Counted from the first letter of the stretch, positions 27,116 through 37,953 are shown. The stretch: 45,733 nt of DNA from Nocardia vinacea NBRC 16497 (GCF_000308835.1 NZ_BAGN01000112.1:1-45733), one strand, 5' to 3'. Made by a program: numbers and translations. Notes: generated from the letters alone by a model not told the origin.

Positions 27116-28657
27116 ATGCGGGGAGATATCACGCGCGAACTCGTCGAAACCGACGTGTGGACAGACGAGATGGTGGGCCGGGCGGGTATTCCGGTGGTGG
27201 ACGTTCCGTTCGTCACCATCGGCAGCGGGATCGGATCCTTCGTCACCTACGACACCCTGCGGATCTACGGCGTACCGGCGGCAGCGATGGCGGTGCTCGG
27301 GCCACAGGAGGTGCCGTGGTCGTCCTATGAGTATCTGACGCGGGTATCGCAGATCCCGCGCGGGGAGCGATTGCGCAGCGACTCGGCCTCGATGCCGGAC
27401 AATATCTGGGGCTTTCCGTCCTATGCGGTGCGCGAGGCGCTGGCGGAGAGAACGATCCGACCGCTGTGGAATGTGTTCACCGAGCCGATCTTCAGCAATT
27501 ACTACACGCCAAGGGCGGGGCAGGCGTTCGTCGCGATGGAACGGGAGTTCCATCGGATCGGATATGCGGGTTCGTTGCACAAAGGGCATGTGCGCATGGT
27601 GCGCAAACGCTACGGCGGTGGGTATTTCAGCGTCCTGACTCCGCCCGTGGGTGCTGCCCCGACCAAGCGGATCGCGTTTCGCAGCACGTATGTCCATGTG
27701 GGTGTGGGCTATCCGGGGCTGAAGTTGTTGCCGGATCTGCAGGAATATCGGGAGAAGTACCGGGATCCGACGCGCGTGGTCAATGCGTATGAACCGCATG
27801 AGCACGTGTATCAGGCACTGCAGCGCAGACCGGGCAAGGTGATGATCCGCGGCAGCGGGATCGTGGCCAGTCGGGTGCTGCAACGGCTCATCGATGACCG
27901 GGACAAACTGCGGCTGAATACCCAGATCCTGCATCTGTTTCGGCACTATGTCGCCGCCGCGCACGGACCGAATATTTTCAGTCGACGCAAGGGCGGCGAC
28001 GGCTGGTCATATCAAGGATTCAACTATCCGAAGTCGGTATGGGGCGGGCAGCTCAAAGCGAAGATGCGCACGCTGCAAGGGGAACAGCGCGCGCAGGCCT
28101 ATCAGGAGATGGGCGGGACCAACACTCCGGTGCGCTCGAATTGGCAGGAGCAGCTGCGGCGCGGGCGTAAGGAGGGGTGGTATCAGGTGATGGCGGGCAG
28201 TGCGCGCGATCTGCGGCCCGTGCGGGGGCAGGGCGGGGTGATCACCACGATCGTGCCGGATCCCACGGCGGCGCTGCCGCTTCCGCCGCCTACCCAGCCC
28301 TTCGACATTTCGGCCGATTACATAATCGACTGCACCGGGTTGGAGGCCGACGTACGCGAACATCGGTTGCTGGCGGATCTGCTGGATCATGCCGGTGCCG
28401 GTCGCAATCCGGTGGGGCGCATGGATGTGGCGACCACCTTCGAGTTGATCGGCACGCGAAGTGGCAGCGGACGCATCTATGCATCAGGTAGTGCGACGCT
28501 GGGTGGACCGTTTCCGGGAGTGGACACCTTCCTGGGGTTGCAGATCGCGGCGCAGGAGATCGCGGACGATCTTGCGGCGCTGGGTTTCTGCCAGCGGATG
28601 GGGCCGCTGCGGTCGACGGGGCAATGGTGGTTGTGGGCGATGAACAAGAAGATCTGA
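27116..28657 (+). CDS. Putative FAD/NAD(P)-binding protein of unknown function
   Basis: The 513-residue protein begins, after about 30 residues, with a Rossmann-like strand and glycine motif (VTIGSGIGSFVTYDTLRIYG), a variant of GxGxxG. Near the C-terminus are DYIIDCTGLEAD and IYASGSATLGGPFPG, arrangements seen in flavin-dependent oxidoreductases. A GSGIVAS block (near residue 246) could be a second nucleotide-binding loop. I cannot name the substrate or family. It is divergent from the receiver gene and is followed after 3 bp by a membrane-protein gene and then an FHA gene, so the three probably form one operon. The ribosome binding site is weak. Confidence 0.65.
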   Translation: MRGDITRELVETDVWTDEMVGRAGIPVVDVPFVTIGSGIGSFVTYDTLRIYGVPAAAMAVLGPQEVPWSSYEYLTRVSQIPRGERLRSDSASMPDNIWGFPSYAVREALAERTIRPLWNVFTEPIFSNYYTPRAGQAFVAMEREFHRIGYAGSLHKGHVRMVRKRYGGGYFSVLTPPVGAAPTKRIAFRSTYVHVGVGYPGLKLLPDLQEYREKYRDPTRVVNAYEPHEHVYQALQRRPGKVMIRGSGIVASRVLQRLIDDRDKLRLNTQILHLFRHYVAAAHGPNIFSRRKGGDGWSYQGFNYPKSVWGGQLKAKMRTLQGEQRAQAYQEMGGTNTPVRSNWQEQLRRGRKEGWYQVMAGSARDLRPVRGQGGVITTIVPDPTAALPLPPPTQPFDISADYIIDCTGLEADVREHRLLADLLDHAGAGRNPVGRMDVATTFELIGTRSGSGRIYASGSATLGGPFPGVDTFLGLQIAAQEIADDLAALGFCQRMGPLRSTGQWWLWAMNKKI

Positions 28658-28660
28658 TCG

Positions 28661-29104
28661 ATGCTACTTACTTTGAACGGGCGGATTCAGACCCGCATGC
28701 TCGCGCTCGGCGTGATCGGATTGCTGGTCGCGGTGATCATTACGCCGGTCCTGCCGACCGGATCGCTGTCACTCGGCAATGCCTATCGGGTGACGTTGTC
28801 GGTGCTGCTGGCGACCGTGTTCGTCGGCGTACTGTGGGAACTGCTCTACCATTTTCTGCAGCAATTCCGGTGGGAGAAGGACTGGCCCACGCTGTTCGGG
28901 TTCTGGACGGTGATCAACGAGGCGGCGCTGATGTGGGTCCTCGTGCACCACACGACCATTGTGCTGCCGCGCGCGTTGCATCCGTCGCTGACTGCGTTCC
29001 TCATCCAGTTCATCGTGACGTGGATCGTGTTCTGGCTCATCGTGAACGGGCCGATGCGGGTGGTGTTCCATCGGTGGCGGTTCCAGGGTGGGCGATTCCT
29101 GTGA
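28661..29104 (+). CDS. Four-helix integral membrane protein, unknown function
   Basis: The 147-residue protein has about four hydrophobic segments: roughly residues 12-32, 43-65, 80-97 and 107-130. Short basic ends (RFQGGRFL at the C-terminus) suggest both termini are cytoplasmic. No catalytic motif is seen; a pair of histidines (VHHTT) lies at the end of helix 3. It starts 3 bp after the FAD-like gene, and its stop overlaps the GTG of the FHA gene as GTGA, so all three are translationally linked. Confidence 0.7.
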   Translation: MLLTLNGRIQTRMLALGVIGLLVAVIITPVLPTGSLSLGNAYRVTLSVLLATVFVGVLWELLYHFLQQFRWEKDWPTLFGFWTVINEAALMWVLVHHTTIVLPRALHPSLTAFLIQFIVTWIVFWLIVNGPMRVVFHRWRFQGGRFL

Positions 29105-30558
29105 GTCGGCAGCTCGAGGTGCTGCCGGGTGGTACGCATCTGATCGCGAACAGTGGCGGCGTCGTCCTGGTCGTCGCGCATCGTTCGGATATTGCGGCCG
29201 ATGCCGAATCGGCTGCGGCGCAGACGATGACGGCATTGCTCGAGCTGGTGCGCGAGGCCGGCGCGCAGGAGCAACCGCGCACCGGACGCATGTTCGCACG
29301 GCTTGCCACCACGTGGTTGATGAGCCTGGACGACGAGGACCAAGTGGAATTCGGGGTAGTTACCCCGAGCACGTCCGGAGCGGCGTTATTCCTGCACGGC
29401 GGTGTCACCGCGGTGCTGGAGACCTCGGGTCGCGCAGAGGTACTGCACGGCAGGGATGCCGGATTCACGGTCGACCGCGTGGTGATCCCGGCACCGGCTA
29501 TCGGGATCGGGCTGTTCGTGGACGAGGACGGGACGACCGCGTCGGCGTTACCGAGCCGTGGTATCGCCGGACTCGGCGAGGGAACGGTGCCTGGTGCCGG
29601 GGCAGTGCTGTGGTTCGGGGCGCCCGCGTCGGCTCGTGCAGCGGCGGCGTGGCGGCCTTCTGGCACCCTGCGAGCGGGATCGGACGTCGGCGGAGCCGGA
29701 GTGGGGTCGCCGCAGGACGCGTCATCGACCGAAGATGTGGGAGCAGTGCCGGGGATCCGGGTCGAGGATGCTGAACGGCGGGAGTCCCCGAGGCAGGCAG
29801 TTGAACTCGTCGATCCGGTGGCGAATCGGTCGGGAAGCGAGATTGAGCCGGAGCCGGAACGTGGTGCAGTGCAGCCGCCGATCGGGGGCGGATCGGCGGG
29901 GAAGGCGGCACCGTGGGAGCGCGCGTCCGCGATGGGCGTGGGAAACCTGCCGCCGAGAGGTGCCGTGTCGGGTGTCGGGGAGCGGCGGCGAGTCGGGCTT
30001 CAGAAGGCCGATATCGGCGTATCAGGGGCGGTCGCACCGCCGAACCGGCCGGAAAATGGGGTGGCGTCGGTGCCCGGGAGCGGTAGAGCTGTCGTTCGGG
30101 GGTTCATGTGTTCGCGGCAGCATCTGAACGATCCGCGGGTGTCGTTCTGCGCAGTGTGTGGGATTCGGATGGATCAGTTGACCTGCGTGTTGACCGAGGG
30201 AGTGCGGCCACCGCTCGGGTTGCTGATGCTCGATGACGGAACGTCGTACGTGCTCGATAACGACATCGTCCTCGGGCGGGAACCCGAACATGCCGAGGCG
30301 GTGCGCCGCGGTGCGCGGCCGATCCGGTTGCCGGACAGCTCGGGCGCGATGTCGCGGGCGCATATGGAGGTTCGGTTGGTCGAATGGGATGTCGCCGTGG
30401 TCGACCAGGGCTCGGCCAACGGCACCTACATTCGCATGCCCGGCCACCAGGAGTGGCTCCGCGCCATGCCGAACCAACTCACCACCCTGGCCGCCGGTGC
30501 CCAGATCCTGCTCGGCGGCCGCATCCTCACCTTCGACTCCCAACACAGCCAGTTCTGA
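29101..30558 (+). CDS. Zinc-ribbon FHA domain protein
   Basis: The 485-residue protein has three parts. The N-terminal 175 residues form an unassigned globular domain (EVLPGGTHLIANSGGVVLVV to about VLWFGAP). A disordered Gly/Pro/Arg-rich linker of about 150 residues follows. A zinc-binding element C337-x3-H341-x8-C350-x2-C353 precedes an FHA domain whose phosphothreonine-binding residues are present: G392-R393, S418, H421, N440-G441-T442. FHA domains bind phosphothreonine, in actinobacteria usually on Ser/Thr kinase substrates. The start is GTG 29101 by the GTGA overlap; the frame open from 28624 upstream is a shadow. Its phosphorylated partner is unknown but may be among its operon neighbours. 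Confidence 0.82.
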   Translation: MSRQLEVLPGGTHLIANSGGVVLVVAHRSDIAADAESAAAQTMTALLELVREAGAQEQPRTGRMFARLATTWLMSLDDEDQVEFGVVTPSTSGAALFLHGGVTAVLETSGRAEVLHGRDAGFTVDRVVIPAPAIGIGLFVDEDGTTASALPSRGIAGLGEGTVPGAGAVLWFGAPASARAAAAWRPSGTLRAGSDVGGAGVGSPQDASSTEDVGAVPGIRVEDAERRESPRQAVELVDPVANRSGSEIEPEPERGAVQPPIGGGSAGKAAPWERASAMGVGNLPPRGAVSGVGERRRVGLQKADIGVSGAVAPPNRPENGVASVPGSGRAVVRGFMCSRQHLNDPRVSFCAVCGIRMDQLTCVLTEGVRPPLGLLMLDDGTSYVLDNDIVLGREPEHAEAVRRGARPIRLPDSSGAMSRAHMEVRLVEWDVAVVDQGSANGTYIRMPGHQEWLRAMPNQLTTLAAGAQILLGGRILTFDSQHSQF

Positions 30559-30584
30559 ATCCGCGCGGAACCCCCGTGTGTCTT

Positions 30585-30601
30585 TCGCGGTGCGGCCGCG
30601 A
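30585..30601. terminator. Weak hairpin between convergent genes
   Basis: TCGCGG-TGCGG-CCGCGA forms a 6-bp stem with a 5-nt loop in the 109-bp gap between the FHA gene and the convergent methyltransferase gene. Position supports a terminator; the stem is short. Confidence 0.3.
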
Positions 30602-30667
30602 GTCAGCTTCGCCAGTAGTTGTCGGCGGCGGCGATGGTTTGGGTCCGGACTGCGGCGGGTGACTGCA

Positions 30668-31525
30668 TTAGTCACGCTCGAAGCGCACGATTCCGGACCA
30701 GGGGTTGCGGCCCGGTTTGCGCGGGTCGGGCTGAGGGAGATAGGTGAATGGGCGCAGGTACCAGGGTGCGCGGTGGAATTTGCGGGCGTGCACGAGGAGG
30801 TGTTCCACTTCGCGTGCGTGCCAGCCGAGATCTTCGAAGTAGGCGATGCCGTTGCCGGGTTCAAATTCGATGGGTGCGTTCTCGAACATCGAACTCGACC
30901 GCATGCGATTCATTGCCACCGTGACGTCCATGACCCACCAGCGGATCTCCGACCGGGACAGGGCGGCGGCGATGGCGCGGACCGTCTCCTCCTCCAGGTA
31001 CATCAGCAGACCCTCGGTGATCACCAAAGCCTTTGTGGCGGGGGAATTTTCGGGACCGAGCGGGCCGAGTGCCCAGTCCAGGAACTCCGCCAGCGCGGCC
31101 GGGTCGGCCAGGTCGACACCACGGCGGATCAGCGCACAGTGCGGCTTCTCGTCCGCAAGAGCGGCCTCCTTCTCCGCGGTGAGCGCGGGCAGATCGGCCT
31201 CCACCCAGACGAAATCGACCGGCAGGCCCAGGCGGTAGGGGCGGGTATCGAGTCCGGCGGCGAGATTGAGCACGCGGTCGCAGCCCTCGGCAATCGCGGT
31301 CGCGATGAGATCATCGATGATTCTGGTTCGGGTGACGACCGGCCAGCCGTTGCGCATGATTCGCGTAGCTGCCGCCACCATGGCATATCCGCGCTCGCCG
31401 GCCAGGCGTTCGGCGAGCGGATCGTGGAACAGCGCATCTTCGCGCGCGGTCTCCAGCGCGCGGTAGGCGGCGACCCAACGCGCGGTATCGGACACATTCG
31501 AAATCAACGCTTCCCCACCAGCCAT
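30668..31525 (-). CDS. Class I SAM-dependent methyltransferase (LCM/TIGR00027-like)
   Basis: The 285-residue protein has the layout of actinobacterial methyltransferases related to leucine carboxyl methyltransferases. It shows an N-terminal VSDTARWVAAYRALE, the SAM-binding loop VLNLAAGLDTRPYRL, the acidic residue after strand 2 (VEADLP) and EGLLMYLEEE. Members methylate small molecules in mycobacteria and nocardiae; the substrate here is unknown. ATG 31525 gives the family N-terminus; the frame to 31732 adds non-conserved sequence. It stands alone between convergent FHA and upstream cbbR. Confidence 0.87.
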   Translation of the reverse strand: MAGGEALISNVSDTARWVAAYRALETAREDALFHDPLAERLAGERGYAMVAAATRIMRNGWPVVTRTRIIDDLIATAIAEGCDRVLNLAAGLDTRPYRLGLPVDFVWVEADLPALTAEKEAALADEKPHCALIRRGVDLADPAALAEFLDWALGPLGPENSPATKALVITEGLLMYLEEETVRAIAAALSRSEIRWWVMDVTVAMNRMRSSSMFENAPIEFEPGNGIAYFEDLGWHAREVEHLLVHARKFHRAPWYLRPFTYLPQPDPRKPGRNPWSGIVRFERD

Positions 31526-31747
31526 GCGCGCCAGTCTGACACAACGTGGCCCCTTGTCGGGGGCTGGGTGCCTTGGTGGCGTGGCTGTACCATCCGATAG
31601 AATTCCGGTCGGGGAGTCGGGCCGCGGAACACGATATTCACCGGCTCGTAACAGCGAAACGTGCTGCTGAGCGGGTATTCGGTCCACAATCGACCCAATG
31701 GCGAATTCATCGCCGATAACCTGCGCGATCATTGTGATCGCCAGTCG

Positions 31748-31783
31748 GGTGGAGTCCGGGTGTCGTGCCCCCCGGACTCCACC
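31748..31783. terminator. Terminator hairpin downstream of cbbR
   Basis: GGTGGAGTCCGGG (31748-31760) and CCCGGACTCCACC (31771-31783) form a perfect 13-bp stem with a 10-nt loop. It lies 10 bp beyond the stop of the LysR gene, the expected place for its terminator. Confidence 0.75.
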
Positions 31784-31793
31784 GCCCGGGGTT

Positions 31794-32660
31794 CTAGCCG
31801 GGGTGGAAAGCGTGGGTGCCCACTTCGGCTGGATCGAGGATGTGGGCGAGGAAGAGGCGGGTTGTGGGGGTGGGGGTGCGAGTGGTGACGGCGTGCCATG
31901 GACGGTCCATGGGGGTGCCGTCGACCGGAAGTACTTGCAGCAGACCTGATTCCAGGTCTTGGGACAGGGCGTCGGTGTGAATGAGGGTCACGCCCAAGCC
32001 TTCACGGGCGGCGGCGAGTACTGCACCGTGGCTGCCGAGGGTGAGGGTGGGCGGGGAGATTTCGAGGCGGTCGATGAGGCTGAGTGTGGCGTCGCGGGTT
32101 CCGGAGCCGCGACCGCGTAGCAGCCAGGTGCTGTGCAGCGGATCGGGGCAGTCGGGCGCGCCGACGACCACGAGCTGACTGGGGCGACGGGCGCGGATGA
32201 CCAGCCCGGTGTCGCGCGGTGGGCGGCCCGCGATGACGAGATCCGTTTCGTGGTGGTGCAATTCGAGGAACAGCACGTCGCGCGGATGCACCGACAGGCT
32301 CAGTTCGATATCCGGATAGCGATTCCGGAATGACGCCAGCGGCCCCAGCAGCACGTACTCACCCGCCGTTGCGACCACACCGATCCGCAGCTTGCCGGTT
32401 TCGGCCCGGCGTACCGCGGCATTGGCCTCCTTCATCAGGCCGAGGATGGTGCGGCAGTATTCGGAGTAGATGCGCCCGGCCTCGGTGAGCGCGATACCCC
32501 GCCCGGCCTTCGCGATGAGCTTTGCCCCGAGCTGCTTTTCGATGTGCGCGACCGCCGCGGAGACGGCGGCCTCGGTGATGTGCAGCTGGGTGGCGGCGCG
32601 GCGAATGCTGCCCTGCCGAGCCACGGCCAGGAATGTTTCCATCCTTGCCGCACTCACCAT
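31794..32660 (-). CDS. cbbR: LysR family regulator, probable CbbR
   Basis: The 288-residue protein has an N-terminal LysR winged helix (METFLAVARQGSIRRAATQL then ITEAAVSAAVAHIEKQLG) and a substrate-binding effector domain (RIGVVATAGEYVLLGPL, VVGAPDCPDP, GLGVTLIH). It is divergent from the RuBisCO operon, the standard arrangement for CbbR, which activates cbb genes in response to metabolites such as RuBP or NADPH. That assignment rests on position and family. The ATG at 32660 is chosen; GTG codons at 32666 and 32657 are alternatives, and none has a good ribosome binding site. Confidence 0.85.
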   Translation of the reverse strand: MVSAARMETFLAVARQGSIRRAATQLHITEAAVSAAVAHIEKQLGAKLIAKAGRGIALTEAGRIYSEYCRTILGLMKEANAAVRRAETGKLRIGVVATAGEYVLLGPLASFRNRYPDIELSLSVHPRDVLFLELHHHETDLVIAGRPPRDTGLVIRARRPSQLVVVGAPDCPDPLHSTWLLRGRGSGTRDATLSLIDRLEISPPTLTLGSHGAVLAAAREGLGVTLIHTDALSQDLESGLLQVLPVDGTPMDRPWHAVTTRTPTPTTRLFLAHILDPAEVGTHAFHPG

Positions 32661-32682
32661 GCCCACAATTCGACGGTATCAA

Positions 32683-32738
32683 ACTCAATGAATCCGTTGA
32701 GTATTCCGAGGAACAATCAAATTGTTTGTCATCGACAA
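32683..32738. promoter_or_regulatory. Probable CbbR operator cluster
   Basis: Three inverted repeats lie in the AT-rich part of the divergent cbbR-cbbL gap: ACTCAA (32683-32688) / TTGAGT (32697-32702); AACAAT-CAA-ATTGTT (32712-32726); and TTGTC-ATC-GACAA (32726-32738). Closely spaced dyads are typical of LysR sites covering recognition and activation regions. Binding is inferred. Confidence 0.6.
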
Positions 32739-32872
32739 CGCCGTCATCCTTGAACTCAGTAGGCGTCCACCCCACGTCTCAGGCGCAGCATCCCGCACAA
32801 CACCCGAGCCGAGGTGTCCTGCTCGATATCCGGGCGCGGGTGCCTCGCGCAACAGTTCCCGAGCGCGGATGA

Positions 32873-34339
<1,467 letters not shown>

Positions 34340-34356
34340 ACGACAGGACTCCGCAC

Positions 34357-34779
34357 ATGTATCTGCGCCACGGAACCTTCTCGTATCTGCCCGAACTCAC
34401 CGACGCCGAGATCGCGGCCCAGGTGCGTTACGCCTTGCTCAACAACTGGCCGGTGTCCATCGAATACACCGATGATCCGCACCCCCGCAATGCCTATTGG
34501 GAGATGTGGGGGCTGCCGCTGTTCGATCTCGACGAGCCCGACGGTGTGCTCGCCGAGATCGACGCATGCCGCAATACCTTCCCGCGACACTACATCCGGG
34601 TTCTGGCCTACGACGCCCGTTATGGCAGGCAGACCACCGCACTGAGCTTTCTGGTGCAGCGTCCCGTCGATGAGCCCGGATTCCTGCTGACCCGCACCGA
34701 GGGACCGGACCGCCGCCAGACCTACGGTCTGCACTCGTATGCCACCGACGAACGGTCGGGTACCCGGTATGGCGGCTGA
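34357..34779 (+). CDS. cbbS: RuBisCO small subunit, red-type
   Basis: The 140-residue protein shows the small-subunit core: [33 protein letters not shown] and [18 protein letters not shown]. The C-terminal 30-odd residues beyond the core ([14 protein letters not shown] onward) correspond to the extension that forms a beta-hairpin in red-type enzymes and helps assemble the hexadecamer. It follows cbbL by 17 bp, with AGGACT upstream of the ATG. Its end overlaps cbbX. Confidence 0.96.
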   Translation: MYLRHGTFSYLPELTDAEIAAQVRYALLNNWPVSIEYTDDPHPRNAYWEMWGLPLFDLDEPDGVLAEIDACRNTFPRHYIRVLAYDARYGRQTTALSFLVQRPVDEPGFLLTRTEGPDRRQTYGLHSYATDERSGTRYGG

Positions 34780-35866
34780 AAGGTCGAGCGCGGCAAGCGG
34801 TTTCCGATTGCACCGGCCCGGTGCGGATGACGGCAGGCCGGTGCGTGCGGTGCCGGCGGACGCGCCGCCGGAGGAGCTGCTCGCCGAGGATGCGGTGCTG
34901 GATCTGTCCAGCGATATCGCGGGCAATGACGTCGCGGACGTATTGACAAGGCTCGATGCCGAACTCATCGGTCTGGCGAATGTGAAGCGGCGGGTGCGTG
35001 AGATCGCGGCGCTGCTGCTGATCGATCGGGCCAGACAGCGCTTCGGCCTGCAAGCCTCTCGGCCGACCATGCATATGAGTTTCACCGGCGGCCCCGGCAC
35101 CGGCAAAACTACTGTCGCCCTGCGGATGGCCGAGATGCTGCACGCGCTCGGCTATATCCGTAAACCCAAGGTGCACACGGTAACTCGCGACGATCTGGTC
35201 GGCCAGTTCATCGGACACACCGCACCCAAAACCAAGGAGGCCCTGGCCAAGGCGGCCGGGGGAGTGCTGTTCATCGACGAGGCCTACTACCTGTTCCGCC
35301 CGGAGAACGAACGTGACTACGGACAGGAAGTCATCGAGATCCTGCTGCAGGAGATGGAGAGCGAACGCACCAGCCTGGTGGTGATCTTCGCGGGCTATCC
35401 GGATCGGATGGACAAGTTCTTCTCGGCGAATCCGGGATTGTCCTCGCGGGTGGCCCATCATCTGGAATTCAGCGACTACACCCACGACGAGTTGGTGCGC
35501 ATCGCCGAACTCATGGTGGCACGGGACAATTTCCGGTTCGACGACAGCGGATACGCCGCCTTCGGCGAATATCTCACGCTGCGAATGAGCCGCCCCCGAT
35601 TCTCCAATGCGCGCAGCGTGCGCAATGCCCTTGACCGCTGCCGGTTACGGCAGGCCAAACGACTGGTCGAGCTGCGGCGACCGCTCACCAAGACCGACCT
35701 GATCACGCTGACCGACCGAGATGTCTACGGCAGCAGTGTATTCCGCGGCGCGAGCGACGGGCCCGGAGGCGGTAGCTTGCGTGACCACGCAGTGCCCCGG
35801 GAGCGCCGCCAATCGAACACCGCAGGACAGCAGCCGGATGGGCCGACCGCACGGGCGCCCGCGTGA
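34769..35866 (+). CDS. cbbX: Red-type RuBisCO activase, AAA+ ATPase
   Basis: The 365-residue AAA+ protein has Walker [10 protein letters not shown] (107-115), Walker [11 protein letters not shown] (166-175) and the CbbX-type segment [16 protein letters not shown] that forms the pore. CbbX hexamers remodel inhibited red-type RuBisCO by threading the large-subunit C-terminus and are activated by RuBP. The N-terminal 50 residues and the last 50 (Gly/Arg/Pro-rich) extend beyond the usual length of about 310. ATG 34769 overlaps cbbS by 11 bp; an ATG at 34739 is a less likely alternative. Confidence 0.94.
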   Translation: MAAERSSAASGFRLHRPGADDGRPVRAVPADAPPEELLAEDAVLDLSSDIAGNDVADVLTRLDAELIGLANVKRRVREIAALLLIDRARQRFGLQASRPTMHMSFTGGPGTGKTTVALRMAEMLHALGYIRKPKVHTVTRDDLVGQFIGHTAPKTKEALAKAAGGVLFIDEAYYLFRPENERDYGQEVIEILLQEMESERTSLVVIFAGYPDRMDKFFSANPGLSSRVAHHLEFSDYTHDELVRIAELMVARDNFRFDDSGYAAFGEYLTLRMSRPRFSNARSVRNALDRCRLRQAKRLVELRRPLTKTDLITLTDRDVYGSSVFRGASDGPGGGSLRDHAVPRERRQSNTAGQQPDGPTARAPA

Positions 35867-35881
35867 CGAGATCGAGAACTC

Positions 35882-36946
35882 ATGCCAGAAGGACTGAAGA
35901 CCCTCACCCGATACACGATCGAGGAGGAGCACCGGCATCCTGGATCGTCCGGTGAATTCTCCGCTCTGGTGAATGTCGTCGCGACCGCGACGAAAATCAT
36001 CGCCAACCAGGTGACCAGGGGTGCCATTGTCGGCTCACTGGGCGCCTCCGAACCCGATAACCTGCCGCCGACGGTGCACCGCAAACTCGACGCCATCGCC
36101 AATGACATCATGGTGGCCGAGACCCAATGGACGGGGCATCTGTCGGCGCTGTTATCGGAGCAGATGACCGATATCCATCCGGTGCCCGACGTGCACCGGC
36201 GCGGCAAATATCTGCTGGCCTTCGATCCGTTGGACGGATCCTCGAATATCGATGTAAATCTGCCTGTCGGAACGATTTTCAGTGTGCTGCGGGCACCGGA
36301 CAACGGTGCGCCGAGTACGGTGGACTTCTTGCAGCCGGGGGTGCGGCAGGTCTGCGCGGGGTTCACGCTCTACGGACCGGCGACCATGCTGGTGCTCACC
36401 ACGGGCAGCGGCGTCGACGGATTCACCCTGGATCGGGAGATCGGCGCATTCGTTTTGACCCATCCGCGGATGCGAATCCCGGAGGATACTTCGGGATTCG
36501 CGATCAATGCCGCCAATGAGCGGTTCTGGGAACGGCCGGTGCGGCGGTATGTCCACGAATGTCTCGACGGTGTGGACGGGCCACGGGGGCGGGATTTCAA
36601 TATGCGCTGGGTCGCGTCATTGGTCGCCGATACCTTCCACATCCTCACCCGCGGCGGGGTCTACCTCTATCCACACGACACTCGGCGGCCGGGGCGGGTG
36701 TCGTTGCTGTACGGCGCGAATCCGATTGCCTACATCGTCGAACAGGCCGGGGGCTGGGCGACCACCGGCGGTGATCGAGTGCTGGAGGTGGCGCCGGAGC
36801 AGGTGCATCAGCAGGTGCCGCTGATCTTCGGTTCGCGCAATGAGGTCGCGCGGATCGAGCGCTATCACAGCGAGCCCGAGGAAGGGCCCAGTTTCGACAG
36901 TTCACTGTTCGGGTCGCGGTCGCTGTTCCGTCCGGCCGGGCGCTGA
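35882..36946 (+). CDS. fbp: Class I fructose-1,6-bisphosphatase
   Basis: The 354-residue protein dephosphorylates fructose-1,6-bisphosphate, a step in regenerating RuBP and in gluconeogenesis. It carries the metal and substrate motif DPLDGSSNIDVN (from residue 115), ALLSEQ with the upstream acidic ligand, and LYGPATMLV and NPIAYIVEQAGG from the sugar-phosphate site. This is the class I fold; many actinobacteria rely on the class II GlpX type, so a cbb-linked class I enzyme fits a dedicated Calvin-cycle role (often named cbbF). It lies 15 bp after cbbX and 18 bp before the kinase gene. Confidence 0.94.
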   Translation: MPEGLKTLTRYTIEEEHRHPGSSGEFSALVNVVATATKIIANQVTRGAIVGSLGASEPDNLPPTVHRKLDAIANDIMVAETQWTGHLSALLSEQMTDIHPVPDVHRRGKYLLAFDPLDGSSNIDVNLPVGTIFSVLRAPDNGAPSTVDFLQPGVRQVCAGFTLYGPATMLVLTTGSGVDGFTLDREIGAFVLTHPRMRIPEDTSGFAINAANERFWERPVRRYVHECLDGVDGPRGRDFNMRWVASLVADTFHILTRGGVYLYPHDTRRPGRVSLLYGANPIAYIVEQAGGWATTGGDRVLEVAPEQVHQQVPLIFGSRNEVARIERYHSEPEEGPSFDSSLFGSRSLFRPAGR

Positions 36947-36964
36947 AGCAACCGAGGAGGTGTC

Positions 36965-37843
36965 ATGTCGGTCAAACATCCCGTCGTCGCTATTACCGGC
37001 TCATCCGGTGCGGGCACGACCAGTGTCACGCGGACCTTTCAGGAGATATTTCGCCGCGAAGGTATCAATGCGGTGATCGTGGAGGGGGATTCGTTCCATC
37101 GCTACGACCGCAACGAGATGAAGCTCGCGATGGCCGAGGCGGAGCAGAGCGATAATCGCACCTTCTCGCATTTCGGTGAGGAGGCGAATCTGCTGAAGGA
37201 GTTGGAGACACTGTTCCGCGATTACGGTGAGACCGGCGTCGGTTCGGTGCGCAAATACCTGCACGACGAGTTGGAAGCCAAACCACACGGGCAACCCGCA
37301 GGCACCTTTACGCCGTGGGAGGATCTGACGCCGGGCAGCGATCTGCTGTTCTACGAAGGTCTGCACGGCGCCGCCGTCACCGATTCGGTGAATGTCGCGC
37401 AATACGCGGATCTGCTGGTCGGGGTGGTGCCGATCGTCAACCTCGAATGGATCCAGAAGGTGATCCGGGACAAGACCGAACGCGGCTATTCCAGTGAGGC
37501 CGTCATCGATACGATCCTGCGCCGCATGCCCGACTACGTGAAATACATCTGCCCCCAGTTCTCCCACACCTACGTCAACTTCCAGCGCGTCCCCACCGTG
37601 GACACCTCGAACCCCTTCATCGCTCGCACCATCCCCACCGCGGACGAAAGTTTCGTCGTCATCCGCTTCGCCGACCCCAAGGTCATCGACTTCCCCTACC
37701 TGCTGTCCATGCTGCACGACTCCTTCATGTCCCGCCCCAACTGCATTGTCGTCCCCGGCGGGAAAATGGATCTGGCCATGCAACTCATCTTCACCCCGCT
37801 GATCCTGCGGTTGATGGATAAGCGCCCCAAGCGTTCTCGCTGA
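36965..37843 (+). CDS. prk: Phosphoribulokinase
   Basis: The 292-residue protein phosphorylates ribulose-5-phosphate to RuBP, the committed step that supplies RuBisCO. It has the P-loop GSSGAGTTS (12-20), the catalytic acid in VEGDSFHRYDR (D42) and the class I bacterial blocks FSHFGEEANLLKELE and LFYEGLHG. GAGGAGG precedes the ATG closely. It is the last gene of the cbb operon (often named cbbP). Together with cbbLS it gives the two enzymes unique to the Calvin cycle, which makes real CO2 fixation plausible. Confidence 0.96.
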   Translation: MSVKHPVVAITGSSGAGTTSVTRTFQEIFRREGINAVIVEGDSFHRYDRNEMKLAMAEAEQSDNRTFSHFGEEANLLKELETLFRDYGETGVGSVRKYLHDELEAKPHGQPAGTFTPWEDLTPGSDLLFYEGLHGAAVTDSVNVAQYADLLVGVVPIVNLEWIQKVIRDKTERGYSSEAVIDTILRRMPDYVKYICPQFSHTYVNFQRVPTVDTSNPFIARTIPTADESFVVIRFADPKVIDFPYLLSMLHDSFMSRPNCIVVPGGKMDLAMQLIFTPLILRLMDKRPKRSR

Positions 37844-37912
37844 TCGGTGTAGCAGTAAGCGGGTGCACGCCCATCGGGAGTCGCGGCGGCGTACAGTGTC
37901 ATAAGTTAATCG

Positions 37913-37929
37913 TCGTTCGCATGGAACGA
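37913..37929. promoter_or_regulatory. Inverted repeat upstream of the thiolase gene
   Basis: TCGTTC-GCATG-GAACGA lies 25 bp upstream of the probable thiolase start, within the promoter gap. Arms are 6 bp. It could be an operator; the factor is unknown. Confidence 0.3.
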
Positions 37930-37953
37930 TCGCAGAAACAGCAGGGAGCCGTC

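Noticed and set aside
28624..29100. Upstream extension of the FHA protein
   Set aside because: It overlaps the four-helix membrane protein; the GTGA junction at 29101 gives a better start.
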